From Parapristionchus giblindavisi (Eukaryota > Nematoda > Chromadorea > Rhabditida > Diplogasteridae), in NCBI GenBank assembly GCA_943737045.1, contig CALSFV010000244.1, positions 186,001 to 250,000 of the forward strand: a stretch of 64,000 nt of DNA, given 5' to 3'. The notes below the pieces were generated by a model. The model saw nothing but the letters and a program-made list of their open reading frames with translations. It had not been told where the DNA came from and made no database searches. Positions 36,844 through 48,104 of the stretch are shown piece after piece. The position numbers and the translations under genes were made by a program. Each line of letters starts with the position of its first letter. Position 1 is the first letter of the stretch.

Positions 36844-37294
36844 ATGAAGCTTGTCTTCATCCTATTTCTGGCTCTTCTTTCGGTAATCGGGTCCAATGCG
36901 GTAAGATTGTTGATTATTATTGATTGAATATTGATTGGTTGAATGGATCTCAAATCAATCCTCATTGCAGTCGCACCATTTTCGCCATCGCTCAAGAAGA
37001 GTAACAACTTAATAATATTTAATAATTAAATAATTAGTTCAATTTAAAAATTATTAGAAAAGTGAGCTTACATTATTCACATAGATATCAGTTCTTCTCA
37101 GGAAGCTTTCATCTGGAATGATCCGTGCAATGAAGTTTGCACCAATGGTGGCAGTGTGCATGAATGCTGCAGAGCTCATGGGTAAGAGATCAAAGATCAA
37201 AGATCAAGATCAATAGTGATGTTTCAGATATAGAAAGGAAGGGCAGTGTGTATCGTGGGGAGGATATATGAGGGTCGCATGCAGAAAACATTGA
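36844..37294 (+). CDS. Small secreted six-cysteine peptide precursor
   Basis: Not assigned to a named family. Four exons: 36844-36900, 36971-37000, 37102-37181, 37228-37294; 234 nt, 77 aa, all GT-AG and in phase. Exon 1 is exactly a signal peptide, MKLVFILFLALLSVIGSNA. Exon 2 is a ten-residue basic propeptide SHHFRHRSRR, ending in a furin-type R-S-R-R site at the exon boundary. The mature part starts EAFIWNDPC and has six cysteines in the order C-x3-C-x8-CC-x11-C-x10-C (CNEVC, HECCRAHG, GQC, VAC). Such exon-modular, six-Cys cationic peptides are typical of nematode antimicrobial or signalling effectors, but this role is inference. AATAAA is at 37526. It converges on the repeat precursor gene ~770 bp away. 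The start is supported by the TATA box and signal peptide. Confidence 0.75.
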
Positions 37295-37525
37295 TCTTTA
37301 TTGAGTATAGGTTCACTTTCTAGAACCGAATGGCCGAATAAGGAAATCTCGCCCTTACAAATTTCTACTTTTGATTCATTAATTAAAAATTACTATATTC
37401 CTACCTTTGCATGTTTATTATGATGTATTTCTAGTTAATTTTTTAATGTTTTAACAGGTTCATGAAATTATTTTATCACTATGATTCGATATATCTACTA
37501 TTTGTGTAATTCATAAATTTAATAC

Positions 37526-37531
37526 AATAAA
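37526..37531 (+). terminator. Candidate poly(A) signal
   Basis: AATAAA 232 bases after the stop of the six-cysteine peptide gene. Confidence 0.4.
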
Positions 37532-38066
37532 TTGTTGTGTGATGCAGATTAGAAAAAAGCACTTAATTATTATTCTTCATTTTATTTTATTTTTTTATTA
37601 CATCAAATATATAAATGTTCATGAACATTTTACTAGAAATGTAAAATGTTTATGAATATACTTAGCCAAAAAGTCACGGGACACGTTTTCAATTTTTTAT
37701 AACTCTTGATCCAGCAAAGCAATCAAGCTGATATTTTGAGTCAATGTACAGAATTTATCAAGGGATACAGCCATGATGTGTTGGTATAATTTAATTAGTT
37801 CACTTTTGCATAGTAATGATGCTATCGAAATACACTATTTTTGAAAAATTACAATCGCAGGACTTCGTGTGCCTTGTATAACGGGGTGTACCTTTTTTTT
37901 TCTTTTTGACTTTACTGGCAAAGGGAAAGACGGTATTTCATAGCGTATATTATTTGCGGGAATCTATCTTTCATTCATTTATTTCATTTGTATCTAAATG
38001 TGATAGCACAAAACGAGTAAATTAATCAAACAAGATTTATCAATGATATAACAACAAAAAGAAACA

Positions 38067-38873
38067 TTAATTTTTCTTGGCTGGTCCAGATTCTCTTTTG
38101 GCGAATCCCTTCGGTTTGACTTGACGTTTCTCAAATCCAGCTTCTCTTTTGGCGAATCCCTTCGGTTTGACTTGACGTTTCTCAAATCCAGCTTCTCTTT
38201 TGGCGAATCCCTTCGGTTTGACTTGTCGTTTTTCAAATCCTGCTTCTCTTTTGGCAAATCCTTTTGGTTTGACTTGACGTTTCTCAAATCCAGCTTCTCT
38301 TTTGGCGAATCCCTTTGGTTTGACCTGACGTTTGACAAATCCAGCTTCTCTTTTTGCGAATCCCTTTGGTTTGACCTGACGTTTTTCAAATCCTGCTTCT
38401 CTTTTGGCGAATCCCTTTGGCTTGACCTGACGTTTTTCAAATCCTGCTTCTCTTTTGGCGAATCCCTTAGGTTTGACCTGACGCTTTTCAAATCCAGCTT
38501 CTCTTTTGGCGAATCCCTTCGGTTTGACCTGACGTTTTTCAAATCCAGCTTCTCTTTTGGCGAATCCTTTTGGTTGGACTTGACGTTTTTCAAATTCAGC
38601 TTCTCTCTTCTTCCCACCAGTGATGCTTCCACCAATTCCTTTGATCATTCCACCAATCGAATTGAGTATACCTCCAGCCATACCTCTCATAGCTCCTCCT
38701 GCTCCAGCGCCTCCGGCTCCCTCAGCTCCACCACCACCAGGTGCTTGTCTCTTGCCGTATCGTAATTGTTTGATGTGACGCTTCACCACTCCGGCGTCTT
38801 CAGACTCTTCTAATCCTTCAGCCGAGACATAGAGGATGAAGGCGAAGAGCGGAAGAAATATGGATAATTTCAT
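38067..38873 (-). CDS. Neuropeptide-like / multi-peptide secretory precursor with ten 17-aa repeats
   Basis: Single-exon gene, 268 aa. Signal peptide MKLSIFLPLFAFILYVSA, then a short acidic spacer ending VVKR. Next come three different segments bounded by dibasic sites. HIKQLRYG-KR has a Gly before KR and would give an amidated RY peptide. A Gly/Ala-rich segment contains the amphipathic stretch MRGMAGGILNSIGGMIKG and ends GGKKR. The remainder is ten tandem units of EAGFEKRQVKPKGFAKR; the first is EAEFEKRQVQPKGFAKR and one has EAGFVKR. Each unit has two KR sites and would release EAGFE and QVKPKGFA, the latter with an N-terminal Gln able to form pyroglutamate. The tail is ESGPAKKN. The logic is that of neuropeptide-like precursors, but the repeated sequence is not one I recognise, and an antimicrobial role is possible. 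TATA-like CATATAAAAG lies ~40 bases upstream. Confidence 0.85.
   Translation of the reverse strand: MKLSIFLPLFAFILYVSAEGLEESEDAGVVKRHIKQLRYGKRQAPGGGGAEGAGGAGAGGAMRGMAGGILNSIGGMIKGIGGSITGGKKREAEFEKRQVQPKGFAKREAGFEKRQVKPKGFAKREAGFEKRQVKPKGFAKREAGFEKRQVKPKGFAKREAGFEKRQVKPKGFAKREAGFVKRQVKPKGFAKREAGFEKRQVKPKGFAKREAGFEKRQVKPKGFAKREAGFEKRQVKPKGFAKREAGFEKRQVKPKGFAKRESGPAKKN
38094..38603 (-). repeat. Ten-copy 51-bp tandem coding repeat
   Basis: The units encode the 17-residue repeat of the peptide precursor. Copies differ mostly at synonymous sites. Because 51 is a multiple of three and the unit lacks stops, a second minus-strand frame and one plus-strand frame also stay open across the array; these are by-products of the repeat. 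Confidence 0.9.
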
Positions 38874-38905
38874 GTCGGATATGTCAATTTTGGATCATCC
38901 GATGC

Positions 38906-38915
38906 TTTTATATGA
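38906..38915 (-). promoter_or_regulatory. TATA-like box of repeat peptide precursor
   Basis: Minus-strand CATATAAAAG about 40 bases before the ATG at 38873. Confidence 0.5.
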
Positions 38916-39147
38916 ACTACATGGAATACTCACACAAAAGCAGAATCTCATAGTACATTTGATATTGTTGATCCATTCAGTAGTGTAACCACTAAACATG
39001 ATCAAACGATATACTATTACCATAACGAGTGTTCACTACGATGGCGAGATGAAGTTAAAGGCACACCATGACTATGAGCTAACTTCTCTCCGATCTGACA
39101 ACGCTATCAAAGAAAGCCAGTGTGGATAGTTTCAAATTATAACACGC

Positions 39148-41312
39148 TATCCTAGAAAATCGAAATATGTGCGGTATCGATGAAAAATGAATTTTTCTGT
39201 TTTATGTGCGATAATTGTAGGCTACATGAGTGAAGTACACTGGTACTTGGAAATTCTTTCTAATTGAAAATTCGCTTCAGGGGGTGACCACACAACGGAT
39301 TGGGGACTTTTCCTAGAAAGTTTATTTCGAATCCAATCGATGCGTGAGTGGGCGTAATGGACTCCTTGGGTAATTCTAAGAAACTATTGTCCAGGGGAGT
39401 TTTTTGATCAAAGGTCAACGAACTCCGGAATCGGGAATTTTCGAAAAAGAAATACTTGGGTGTTAGGAGTGTCACCGGCCCTTATTACACAAAACAGTAG
39501 AAATTTCCTGTTTGTGCCCTCAGGTTATAAGAAAAATTAATTTAAGTGCGAAAACGTTTAAAAATCATAATTTCTCAAATTGTTGAGATGAAGTCTAAAT
39601 ATCATTTGCGATGCGTCTAGGGTGCACAGACCTTGCTAATTCACTATTAGCATCGAATGCGCGTTGATTCCTAAACCACTTTTTTAAACTCAAAATTTTG
39701 GTTTTTTTCGGATAAATTATAGCTTGTTGTAGATTGCTGCAGAGTTTTTCGACTAGGTATTGTAGCATAAGCAATTCTGCATCGATTTCACTTGAAACTG
39801 GGTTCTCCACGTTAGACCCAGTTGTCGAATTTTTCGCTTGAATTTCCGTCATCGATGGTTTTCTCGAACAAATGCTGTATTTTTCAAACGATTGGTGCGG
39901 AATTGTAGTCTACAGAAAGTTTCGAGGTGAGACCAGTAAAATGACACAAGAAGCCCATCACTTGGATCAATTTGAAAATTTCGATTTTCACGACCCGGGG
40001 TCATGGTCCGAAAATTTCAAAATTTCTCAAGTTTGAAATGTTTTCATTTATGTGGCTTATTGTGAAGTACTAATGATGTGAATAATATTCAGCCAATGCT
40101 CAATGGCTGATCTCTCCTTTCAACCATTTTTTCGAAAATTTTCATTCTGATTGCGTGCGAAAAATCTGAATTTTGTTTGAATCAGTTTCCAACTTGCTTT
40201 CTGTAACTTTACAATGTACATAATCAATATGAAAATCGTTTATCTTAGAAAATTCAGAAAATTAAATTTGAGTGCCTACTTTCGCGGGAAAATTTCTGAA
40301 ATATTGCAGTTTGTCGACTCGAATGCTGCGACAATGAGCAAATGACAATGTGAAGATTCTTGATGAGTAAACGTAGTAGAACTGATCCCGGCGATTTCCA
40401 TGACCCCGGGGTCATGGTAAAAAAAGAGAATTTTCGAAAATAAACGATATTCATATTGATTATGTACATTGTAAAGTACTATGACAGAAAGTTACAGAAA
40501 GCAAGTTGGAAACTGATTCAAACAGAATTCTGATTTTTCGCACGCAATCAGAATGAAAAATTTCGAAAAAATGGTTGAAAGGAGAGATCAGCCATTCAAC
40601 ATTGGCTGAATATTATTCACATCATTAGTACTTCACAATAAGCCACATAAATAAAAACATTTCAAACTTGAGAAATTTTGAAATTTTCGGACCATGACCC
40701 GGGGTCGTGAAAATCGAAATTTTCAAATTGATCCAAGTGATGGGCTTCTTGTGTCATTTTACTGGTCTCACCTCGAAACTTTGTATAGGCCACTATTCCG
40801 CACCAATCGCTTGGAAAATACAGCATTCGTTCGGGAAAACCATCGATGACGGAAGTTCGAGCGAAAAATTCTACAAAATGGTCTATCGTGAAGAACCCAG
40901 TTTTAAGTGAAATCGATGCAGAATTGCTTAGGCTACAATACCTAGTCGGAAATATTGGGAACTCACTAAAACAAGGGATGATTTGTCCGAAAAAAACCAA
41001 CATTTAGACTCAAAAAATTAGTTTAGGAATCAACGCACATTCGATGCTAACAGTGAATTAGCAAGGTCTGTGCACCTAGACGCATCGCAAATGGTATTTA
41101 GACTTCATCTCAACAATTTGAGAAATTATGATTTTTAAACGTTCTAAAAAAATTAATTTTTCTAATATCCCGAGGGCGCAAACAGGAAATTTCAGCTGTT
41201 TTGTGTAATAAGGGCTGATGACACTCCTAACGCCAAGTATGGACTCCCAGTTCTCATTGCTAACGCACGCGTCCGGGGGGCGGTCGAGTCTTAACGGCCA
41301 TCTCTCTTTTAG
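39148..41312. mobile_element. Chimeric palindromic element
   Basis: 39148-39455 matches the left half of the element at 42345. From 39456 (CTTGGGTGTTAGGAGTGTC) to 41312 it matches the 2.0-kb palindrome at 25174 but lacks its left terminus. The junction is abrupt, so the two families are fused or one is inserted in the other with loss of an end. Confidence 0.75.
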
Positions 41313-41729
41313 TGAGTGTTTTAACGATAATTTAAAAAGAATCGTGAAATGATCCGAATTTGAAAATTGGAGGGCCAATTGTCTTGATTGAATTGAATCG
41401 TCCTCTCTTCCTCACTAGGCAGATAACTTATCATGGGTTAGAGAGCTAGAGTATTTGGCAATTTGCCAGATTCGATATGTCAACCGCAACGCGTGAAAGT
41501 ATTACGTCAACCGCAACGCGTGAAAGCACCCTTCCATGAATAGACGACGAGAGTAGTTAGAGAGTGACGAGAGAAGAGAGAATATCGATAGACGAAACAA
41601 AATAGAGCGAAGGGGAGACAGTGAACCAGCCGGCTCCGAGGTCGTGAGAGGCAGAGGGGAGCAGAGAGAGTGAGAGCATCACTCAATGTTGTCTCTTGTA
41701 TTATTCTTTTTTTTCATTATACTTTCACT

Positions 41730-41836
41730 ACTCTAGTAATCACAAATGTTTTTGTCGCATCAAAGCTCATTGCTGAAATGAGCTCAGAAATGAGCTTTGA
41801 TGCGACAAAAGCATTTGAGATTACTATAGCAGTGAT
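41730..41836. repeat. Short hairpin repeat
   Basis: TTGTCGCATCAAAGCTCATT and inverse surround a 16-base loop; the stem is ~38 bp with few mismatches. Confidence 0.7.
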
Positions 41837-42344
41837 AAGCATAATAAATATTTTACTTCAACAAAAAGTTTGTCTTGCAAAATATAACATAAATTTCTCA
41901 CTTTGCTGCCCCTTTTTCGATTTTTGTTTACTTTGAAACGACAATATCCTTTGGATGAAAAATATCCTTCGTACACGTTGATGGTTTATTGACAACACCT
42001 TTGTAGTATATTTACCCATGTCTCCGCGATTTGCTTATTTTATCGTTTTCACTCTATCCGAATCAACATTAAAGATCCTCAAGTTTTGACGTAATAAGAC
42101 TGTTCGGGTAGAATGAGAGAGATTTATCATGCGAACCGAACACCTTATTTGTTATTGATTCATGATATGTTTGAAGCTTGCTATGAGCATTGAAAGTACA
42201 ACTTTTAGGCATGTAGAGAGTGCTTATCCGATTTGCATCCTTGCCTCTCTCAATTTCCCACTGTCCCTTACGTTAATTAGATATCGCACCGTTATTTGAA
42301 ATTCTAAGATCTGGATCAACTAAAGAGATGGAATCTGTTCAAAA

Positions 42345-43730
42345 AGATGTTACATCACGCTATCTTAGAAAATCGACATATGTGCGGTATCGATGAAAAT
42401 GAATTTTTCTGTTTTATGTGCGATAATTGTAGGCTACATGAGTGAAGTACACTGGTACTTGGAAATATCATCCAATTGAAAATTCGCTTCAGTGGGTGAA
42501 CACACAACGATTTAGCGCCTTTTCCTAAAAGGTTTATTTCAATGCCAATCGATTCGGGAGTGGGTGCAATGGACTCCTTGGCTAATTCTAAGAAACTATT
42601 GTCCAGGGGAGTTTTTTGATCAATGATCAACGAACGCCGGAATCGGGAATTTTCGAAAAAAATTTCACATTTAATTAATTTTCACTAGTTCACCATAACA
42701 AGCCTACAACTTTTTATTTGCTCAATCGCTTCTACATATCATAACACAGCTTCAGTTTAAAAATCATAATTTAAAAAAAATACATTTTTTGTGAAAACAT
42801 CGTTTTTATAACGAAAATCGTAATTATGGTGTGCACCTACAGTAATCCGAAATCGGTTAATTTGGAAATTTGGTAGTTTTAAACATATTTCACCGCTGTT
42901 CTTGACATGACTGAGGTATACGACTACTCCTCGTCTTCGGAGTGCATCTATTCCCAGGTGCTGATTTCGCTGAAAATTGACATTTTTTGTAAATTGATCA
43001 TTATTCCGTTGTTTGCTATTCATTATCGATAAAAATTGGATCTCTATACCATAGTATCATCTATACAAACATACTAAAAATGAAGAGAAACGGTTGACTT
43101 TGAAGAAAGTTATTGCTGAAAAATCAAAATATCATAAAATGTTGACCAGCACTGAACCGTGCAGGTGCACTCCGAAGACGAGGAGTAGTCGTATACCTCA
43201 GTCTTGTCAAGAACAGCGGTGAAATATGTTTAAAACAACCAAATTTCCAAATTAACCGATTTCGGATTACTGTAGGTGCACACCATAATTATGATTTTCG
43301 TTATAAAAACGATTTTTTCACAAAAAATGTATTTTTTAAAAATTATGATTTTTAAACTGAAGCTGTGTTATGATGTGTAGAAGCGATTGAGCAAATAAAA
43401 AGTTGTAGGCTTGTTATGGTGAACTAGTGAAAATTAATTAAATGTGAAATTTTTTTCGAAAATTCCCGATTCCGGCGTTCGTTGATCATTGATCAAAAAA
43501 CTCCCCTGGACAATAGTTTCTTAGAATTAGCCAAGGAGTCCATTGCACCCACTCCCGAATCGATTGGCATCAAAATAAACCTTTTAGGAAAAGGCGCTAA
43601 ATCGTTGTGTGGTCACCCCCTGAAGCGAATTTTCAATTGGAAGCAATTTCCAAGTACCAGTGTACTTCACTTATGGAGCCTGTAATTATCACACATAAAA
43701 CAGAAAAATTCATTTTTCATCGATACCAAA
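42345..43730. mobile_element. 1.4-kb palindromic element
   Basis: Arms of ~600 bp (GGTATCGATGAAAAATGAAT and inverse) meet around 43040. Includes GATCAAAAAACTCCCCTGG in each arm. A half copy is at 39148. Confidence 0.8.
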
Positions 43731-43984
43731 AAAATATTCCAGTTATTGAATTCTCTCAGATAGTGCTTTTTACTCGAATGCTGGCTGTTCAATCGTTGTC
43801 GTATCCCTTATGATACGTATCCCAAACTTGCTCATTTACTTGTTTAATTATACTCGTACACAGGCGCGCGATAGCTGACCTACTTTTCTTACATACATAA
43901 TTCAATAAATAAATATTATGAGAACAATTAAAAAATGAGAATTTATTTTAGAGTGAAGTCGTCGAATTTTCACATTGAATTTAA

Positions 43985-44230
43985 ATGGATTACTATAAGA
44001 TCAAGCTGATTAGTTTAATTGTTTTATTATCTGTTGTCAAATGGTTTTTGGCTCTATTTGGTACTTAGTTTATTCGGCTTTGATTTACTTTATTATGTTT
44101 CAAAACCAATTACAGGAGGCTTCGGAGTTTTCTTGAATATATTTGCCATTGGATATACTTGTTATATGTACAACACAGATCCAATGCATAATTGCTCGGT
44201 ATGTGCGAGAGGAGACCTCACGTAACTTCG

Positions 44231-44316
<86 letters not shown>

Positions 44317-45922
44317 CGTATATATATATATGAGGCCGTTTGCGTAAGAGTCGAACAAGGGTTGGCACAGGCCAAAACTTTTAATACCCTCAAAACTTGT
44401 GTATAGGGGTTATCGACCCCGCTGATGAAGATGGACATTGTTATTTTGGCCCCAGTGGTCCCGCAACGCCTGGGACGGATTACGGTAACATCACGTTTTC
44501 AAGTCGTTCTCGGTCCATGGTTGAGCTAGAGGTATGAAAATTGGGCTCCTGGGTCAGAATTCGATGGCGATGATGGCTGTCTACATCATTAGTTTTGAAA
44601 AGTTTTCAAAAGGTTGATTAGTGGAAATTTTGATGGACACGGATGCGGGCATAGCGAGTATGACAGTTCGAACCGGCGTGACGAAAGGATCACAACGATG
44701 TATTATGAGCCCATATCTCCATTGCCATCTCAATATTGCCTCGATATAGTGAGCTGCAAAAGAGGTAAACAAGAGGAATCTCTCAATTCCGCGCGCTCTC
44801 TCGCACTCTCGAGAGAGCGCGGCGAAATGAGAGAGTGCCGAGAGAGCGCGCGGAATAGAGAGACGCAGACAACTCCTCGTGATTTTGCAGCTCACTATAT
44901 CGAGGCAATATTGAGATGGCAATGTACGTATGGGCTCATAATACATCATTGGAATCCTCTCGTCACGCCGGTTCGAACTGTCATACTCGCTATGCCCGCA
45001 TCCGTGTCCATCAAAATTTCCGCTAATCAACCTTTTGAAAACTTTTCAAAACTAATGATGTAGACAGCCATCATCGCCATCGAATTCTGACCCAGGAGCC
45101 CAATTTTTATACCTCTAGCTCAACCATGGACCGAGAACGACTTGAAAACGTGATGTTACCGTAATCCCGCCCAGGCGTTGCGGGACCACTGGAGCCAAAA
45201 TGACTATGCACATCTTCATCAGCGAGGTCGATAACCCCTATACACAAGTTTTGAGGGCATTAAAATTTTTGGCCTGTGCCAACCCTCCCCCAGATTTGCC
45301 CGACTCTTACACGAACGGCCTCATATATATATAGTCCCGCACGTTCGCGCTCCCTAAACATACCGCGTCGATGAATAATTGTTTTTCAAACATTTCATTG
45401 CTGGTGATCGTTGCATCATCAGATAATATTAATATCACCGCAGAAACGAAATTTTTTGGTTGAGTGTGGACAGCGTCACACAGCCAGCCGTGCCCCCGAA
45501 ACGCGGCATGATGCGGCCCCCCGCGGCCCGCTGCGTGCCGCATCATGCCGCATCGATGAATAAATTTTTTATTCAAACATTTCATTGGTTGCGATCGTTG
45601 CATCATCATGCCCGCACCCTTATTTGATGATGCAACGATCACAAACAACAAATTGTTTAAAAAAATTTATTCATCGATGCGGCATGATGCGCCCCCCCCC
45701 CCCCCCCGCGGGCCGCGGGGGGCCGCAACCTGCCGCATTTAGGGAGCGCGAACGTGCGACGCGGTCCACACTCAACCGAAAATTTTCGTTTCTGCGGTGA
45801 TATTAATATTATCTGATGATGCAACGATCACCAGCAATGAAATGTTTGAAAAACAATTATTCATCGATGCGGCATGAAGCGGCCCCCCGCGGGCCGCGTT
45901 TAGGGAGCGCGAACGTGCGGGA

Positions 45923-46000
<78 letters not shown>

Positions 46001-47063
46001 TAGCAATTATTCAACTCATAAATTAGATAACTACCACAAAAATCGAACTAATGGTAGGATCAGAGACAAAGCATTTGGAAGGAAATATTGAAGCACGTTG
46101 CGATAATTGGGTGAGTAATCTCTTCATAGTAGGTATATATTTTTTTATAAAAGTTACATTTGCGAGGCGGACGCAAGGCCAGAGTAGGCCAGATGTTGTC
46201 GCATTCTGACACGTGTCCGCCAACTTAGATTTTGGAGACCCAACACATTCCAAAATTTTACGGGAACGTATCGATCACACGTTACGGGAAGACAGTGTGC
46301 GTCCGTCTCGCAAATGTAACACCGCATAACGAAAAGACTACACTGGCTAACAATTCTAATATACTTTACTTCAAAATGTTAATTTTATTTTTTACGGATT
46401 TAACGGAAAAATTTTAACGGATTCCGTTAAAAATTAATTTAACGGATGAATACTGTTAATCTGTTAAAACCGTTAACGTTAAATCCCAACCCTGGCTTGG
46501 GCTCTCTATCTAATTGTAAACATAGAAATTCATTCTGGCAGGTTACTCTCGTACCAAATAAACATGTATATTTTATACGGTCAATAAAATATGATATGAG
46601 CCAAAAAATCAGCTGCTGCCATGCACGTTCAGATTTTATTTATTTTAATTTTGTGAAAAAGCAATTTTCAAGTGCGCATGCATTATTTTTTGACGCCGCT
46701 AAGTTTTCACTGCTCTTTCAGGTCCTCCTGATTTCATATACTGATTTTTTGGCTCCTAACATATTTTTCCTATGAAAATTTAGGAAAAATACTCTTATTC
46801 AAAAGTCTCACTGAAACATAAAAAGACTTCCCTTCTAAGAGAATTTGCCGTGAGTGTACTTAATTCTTTCCTCATTACTTTTGACACTCGTTGCTAATTA
46901 TTCTACAAAATGATTTCAGGATGCAACAGTGAACGATACTCTCAACTACGTAGGATATGTATTGAAATGGTCCACTATTTGTGTAGCAGCTGTGTTGTGC
47001 CACTTCGAACTTTTAAAGATAAGGGACCATTATCAGAAATATGTTTGTGTAATTGTCGGCTGA
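43985..47063 (+). CDS. Putative small multi-pass membrane protein, unknown family
   Basis: Not recognised. Candidate exons: 43985-44043, 44069-44198, 46027-46110, 46784-46849, 46920-47063 (TGA); about 160 aa. Exon 1 begins MDYYKIKLISLIVLL. Exon 2 reads FGFDLLYYVSKPITGGFGVF then IFAIGYTCYMYNTD, exon 3 ends IEARCDNW, exon 4 ends SLLREFA. The last exon has a third hydrophobic segment WSTICVAAVLCHFELL. Phases agree from exon 2 onward. Weak points are the implied first intron of only 25 bases, which is too short for normal splicing (it could be a frameshift), and exon 4, whose donor lies in a sequence identical to a MITE end. The 1.8 kb intron 44199-46026 is filled by two MITEs and TA repeats. This may be a degrading gene. 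Confidence 0.4.
44233..44320. repeat. (TA)n microsatellite
   Basis: About 80 bp of uninterrupted TA immediately left of the palindrome at 44325. Confidence 0.95.
44325..45328. mobile_element. 1.0-kb palindromic element in TA repeat
   Basis: Ends GAGGCCGTTTGCGTAAGAGTC and inverse, flanked by TATATATA on both sides; arms of ~450 bp. Identical peptides are read on both strands, an effect of the symmetry. The centre is CTCTCGCACTCTCGAGAGAG-like. Confidence 0.85.
45331..45925. mobile_element. 0.6-kb palindromic element in TA repeat
   Basis: Ends AGTCCCGCACGTTCGCGCTC and inverse, directly after the previous element with only TATA between; GC-rich centre. The right side continues into TA repeats (to 45996). 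A fragment is at 50030-50130. Confidence 0.85.
45926..45996. repeat. (TA)n microsatellite
   Basis: About 70 bp of TA to the right of the second palindrome. Confidence 0.95.
46153..46320. mobile_element. Short MITE
   Basis: Ends GTTACATTTGCGAGGCGGACG and the inverse TGCGTCCGTCTCGCAAATGTA; non-coding middle. Related ends occur at 60941. Confidence 0.75.
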
Positions 47064-47518
47064 TCTAGATAATTTGTTTTATTCTCAGATTGTCAAACAT
47101 CGAAGCCAGGATTGTAAGGTTAAGAGAGCTTTAGTTTAATTACTCGATAAGAAGGATACTGCTATGGCAGATATGGCTGTAGCAAATATAATACAAGAAA
47201 TCTAAAACAATATCACGTCTATTAATGATTTTATCATGGGTTATCATGTAACTTTCTATTTGCTGATTATATTTCGATACCCATTGATTTGTTAAAGGCA
47301 CATCCGAGCTAATTTTAATAACCGCTCTGGCAACGCTTTCTCGTGGACAAAGAGCGCGAGAGGGTGTAGCCAGAGGTGTAGAAAGAGTTTCAAATTAGCT
47401 TGGGGTGCCACAATAGGGAGGATTTATAGGATTTATGGTAAATAGAACCTTTTAGCAATAGAGCAAAAAAATATGTGGATTTCATTCTACCAAGGGAATA
47501 ATGCTGGCAGGTTATGTT

Positions 47519-48061
47519 GATCAGGGCTGTGCATTTTACGGATTTTACGACCTTTCGACTTGTTTCGTAAAAATTTTACGTCGTAAAAATTTAATGAAAT
47601 GAAAAAAATGAATAATTGGTGAAATTATTTTCAAGAATTGGCAGAAAGTCAATCTTTGGGGATATACTGTATTATATACATAATTTTATTTAAGTGTTAG
47701 CTGTAACTTCTTATTTATCGTGAATTCCTTGCATGAGAAAGTCGTTGGATATATAGGACAGAGTATTTGAAATTTTTTGCAATTCTTGTATAGCAAAAAA
47801 GGCAGAATCATTCTTCAAGTCGAGAAGAAAGGGAAGAATGATTTTGTCATTTTTTGCTTGACAAGAATTGCAGAAATTTTCAAATACGCTGTCCTATATG
47901 TATGAACATTCGCCGGTTTCATATCATTTATCACGAAATACATTTAGGACAATTTCTTATAATTTCATTTGTACGACAATTTTTCGAATTTAACGAGAAA
48001 AAAGTCATAAAATTACGTTTTACGAAAATTTATGGGAAATGATTTTACTCACAGCCCTGAT
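47519..48061. mobile_element. Palindromic MITE
   Basis: Ends ATCAGGGCTGTG and inverse. Arms include ATATAGGACAG and CAATTCTTGT in opposite orientations, with a centre near 47810. Confidence 0.65.
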
Positions 48062-48104
48062 GCTGACCGCATGAGATGAAAATAACAGGATTGTAATCAT
48101 TTAT

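Noticed and set aside
41670..41936. 88-aa frame MRASLNVVSC
   Set aside because: Spans a small hairpin repeat; no splice or family support.
44581..45063. Two 149-aa frames on opposite strands starting MISGNFDGHG
   Set aside because: They are the two arms of one palindrome, with no family resemblance.
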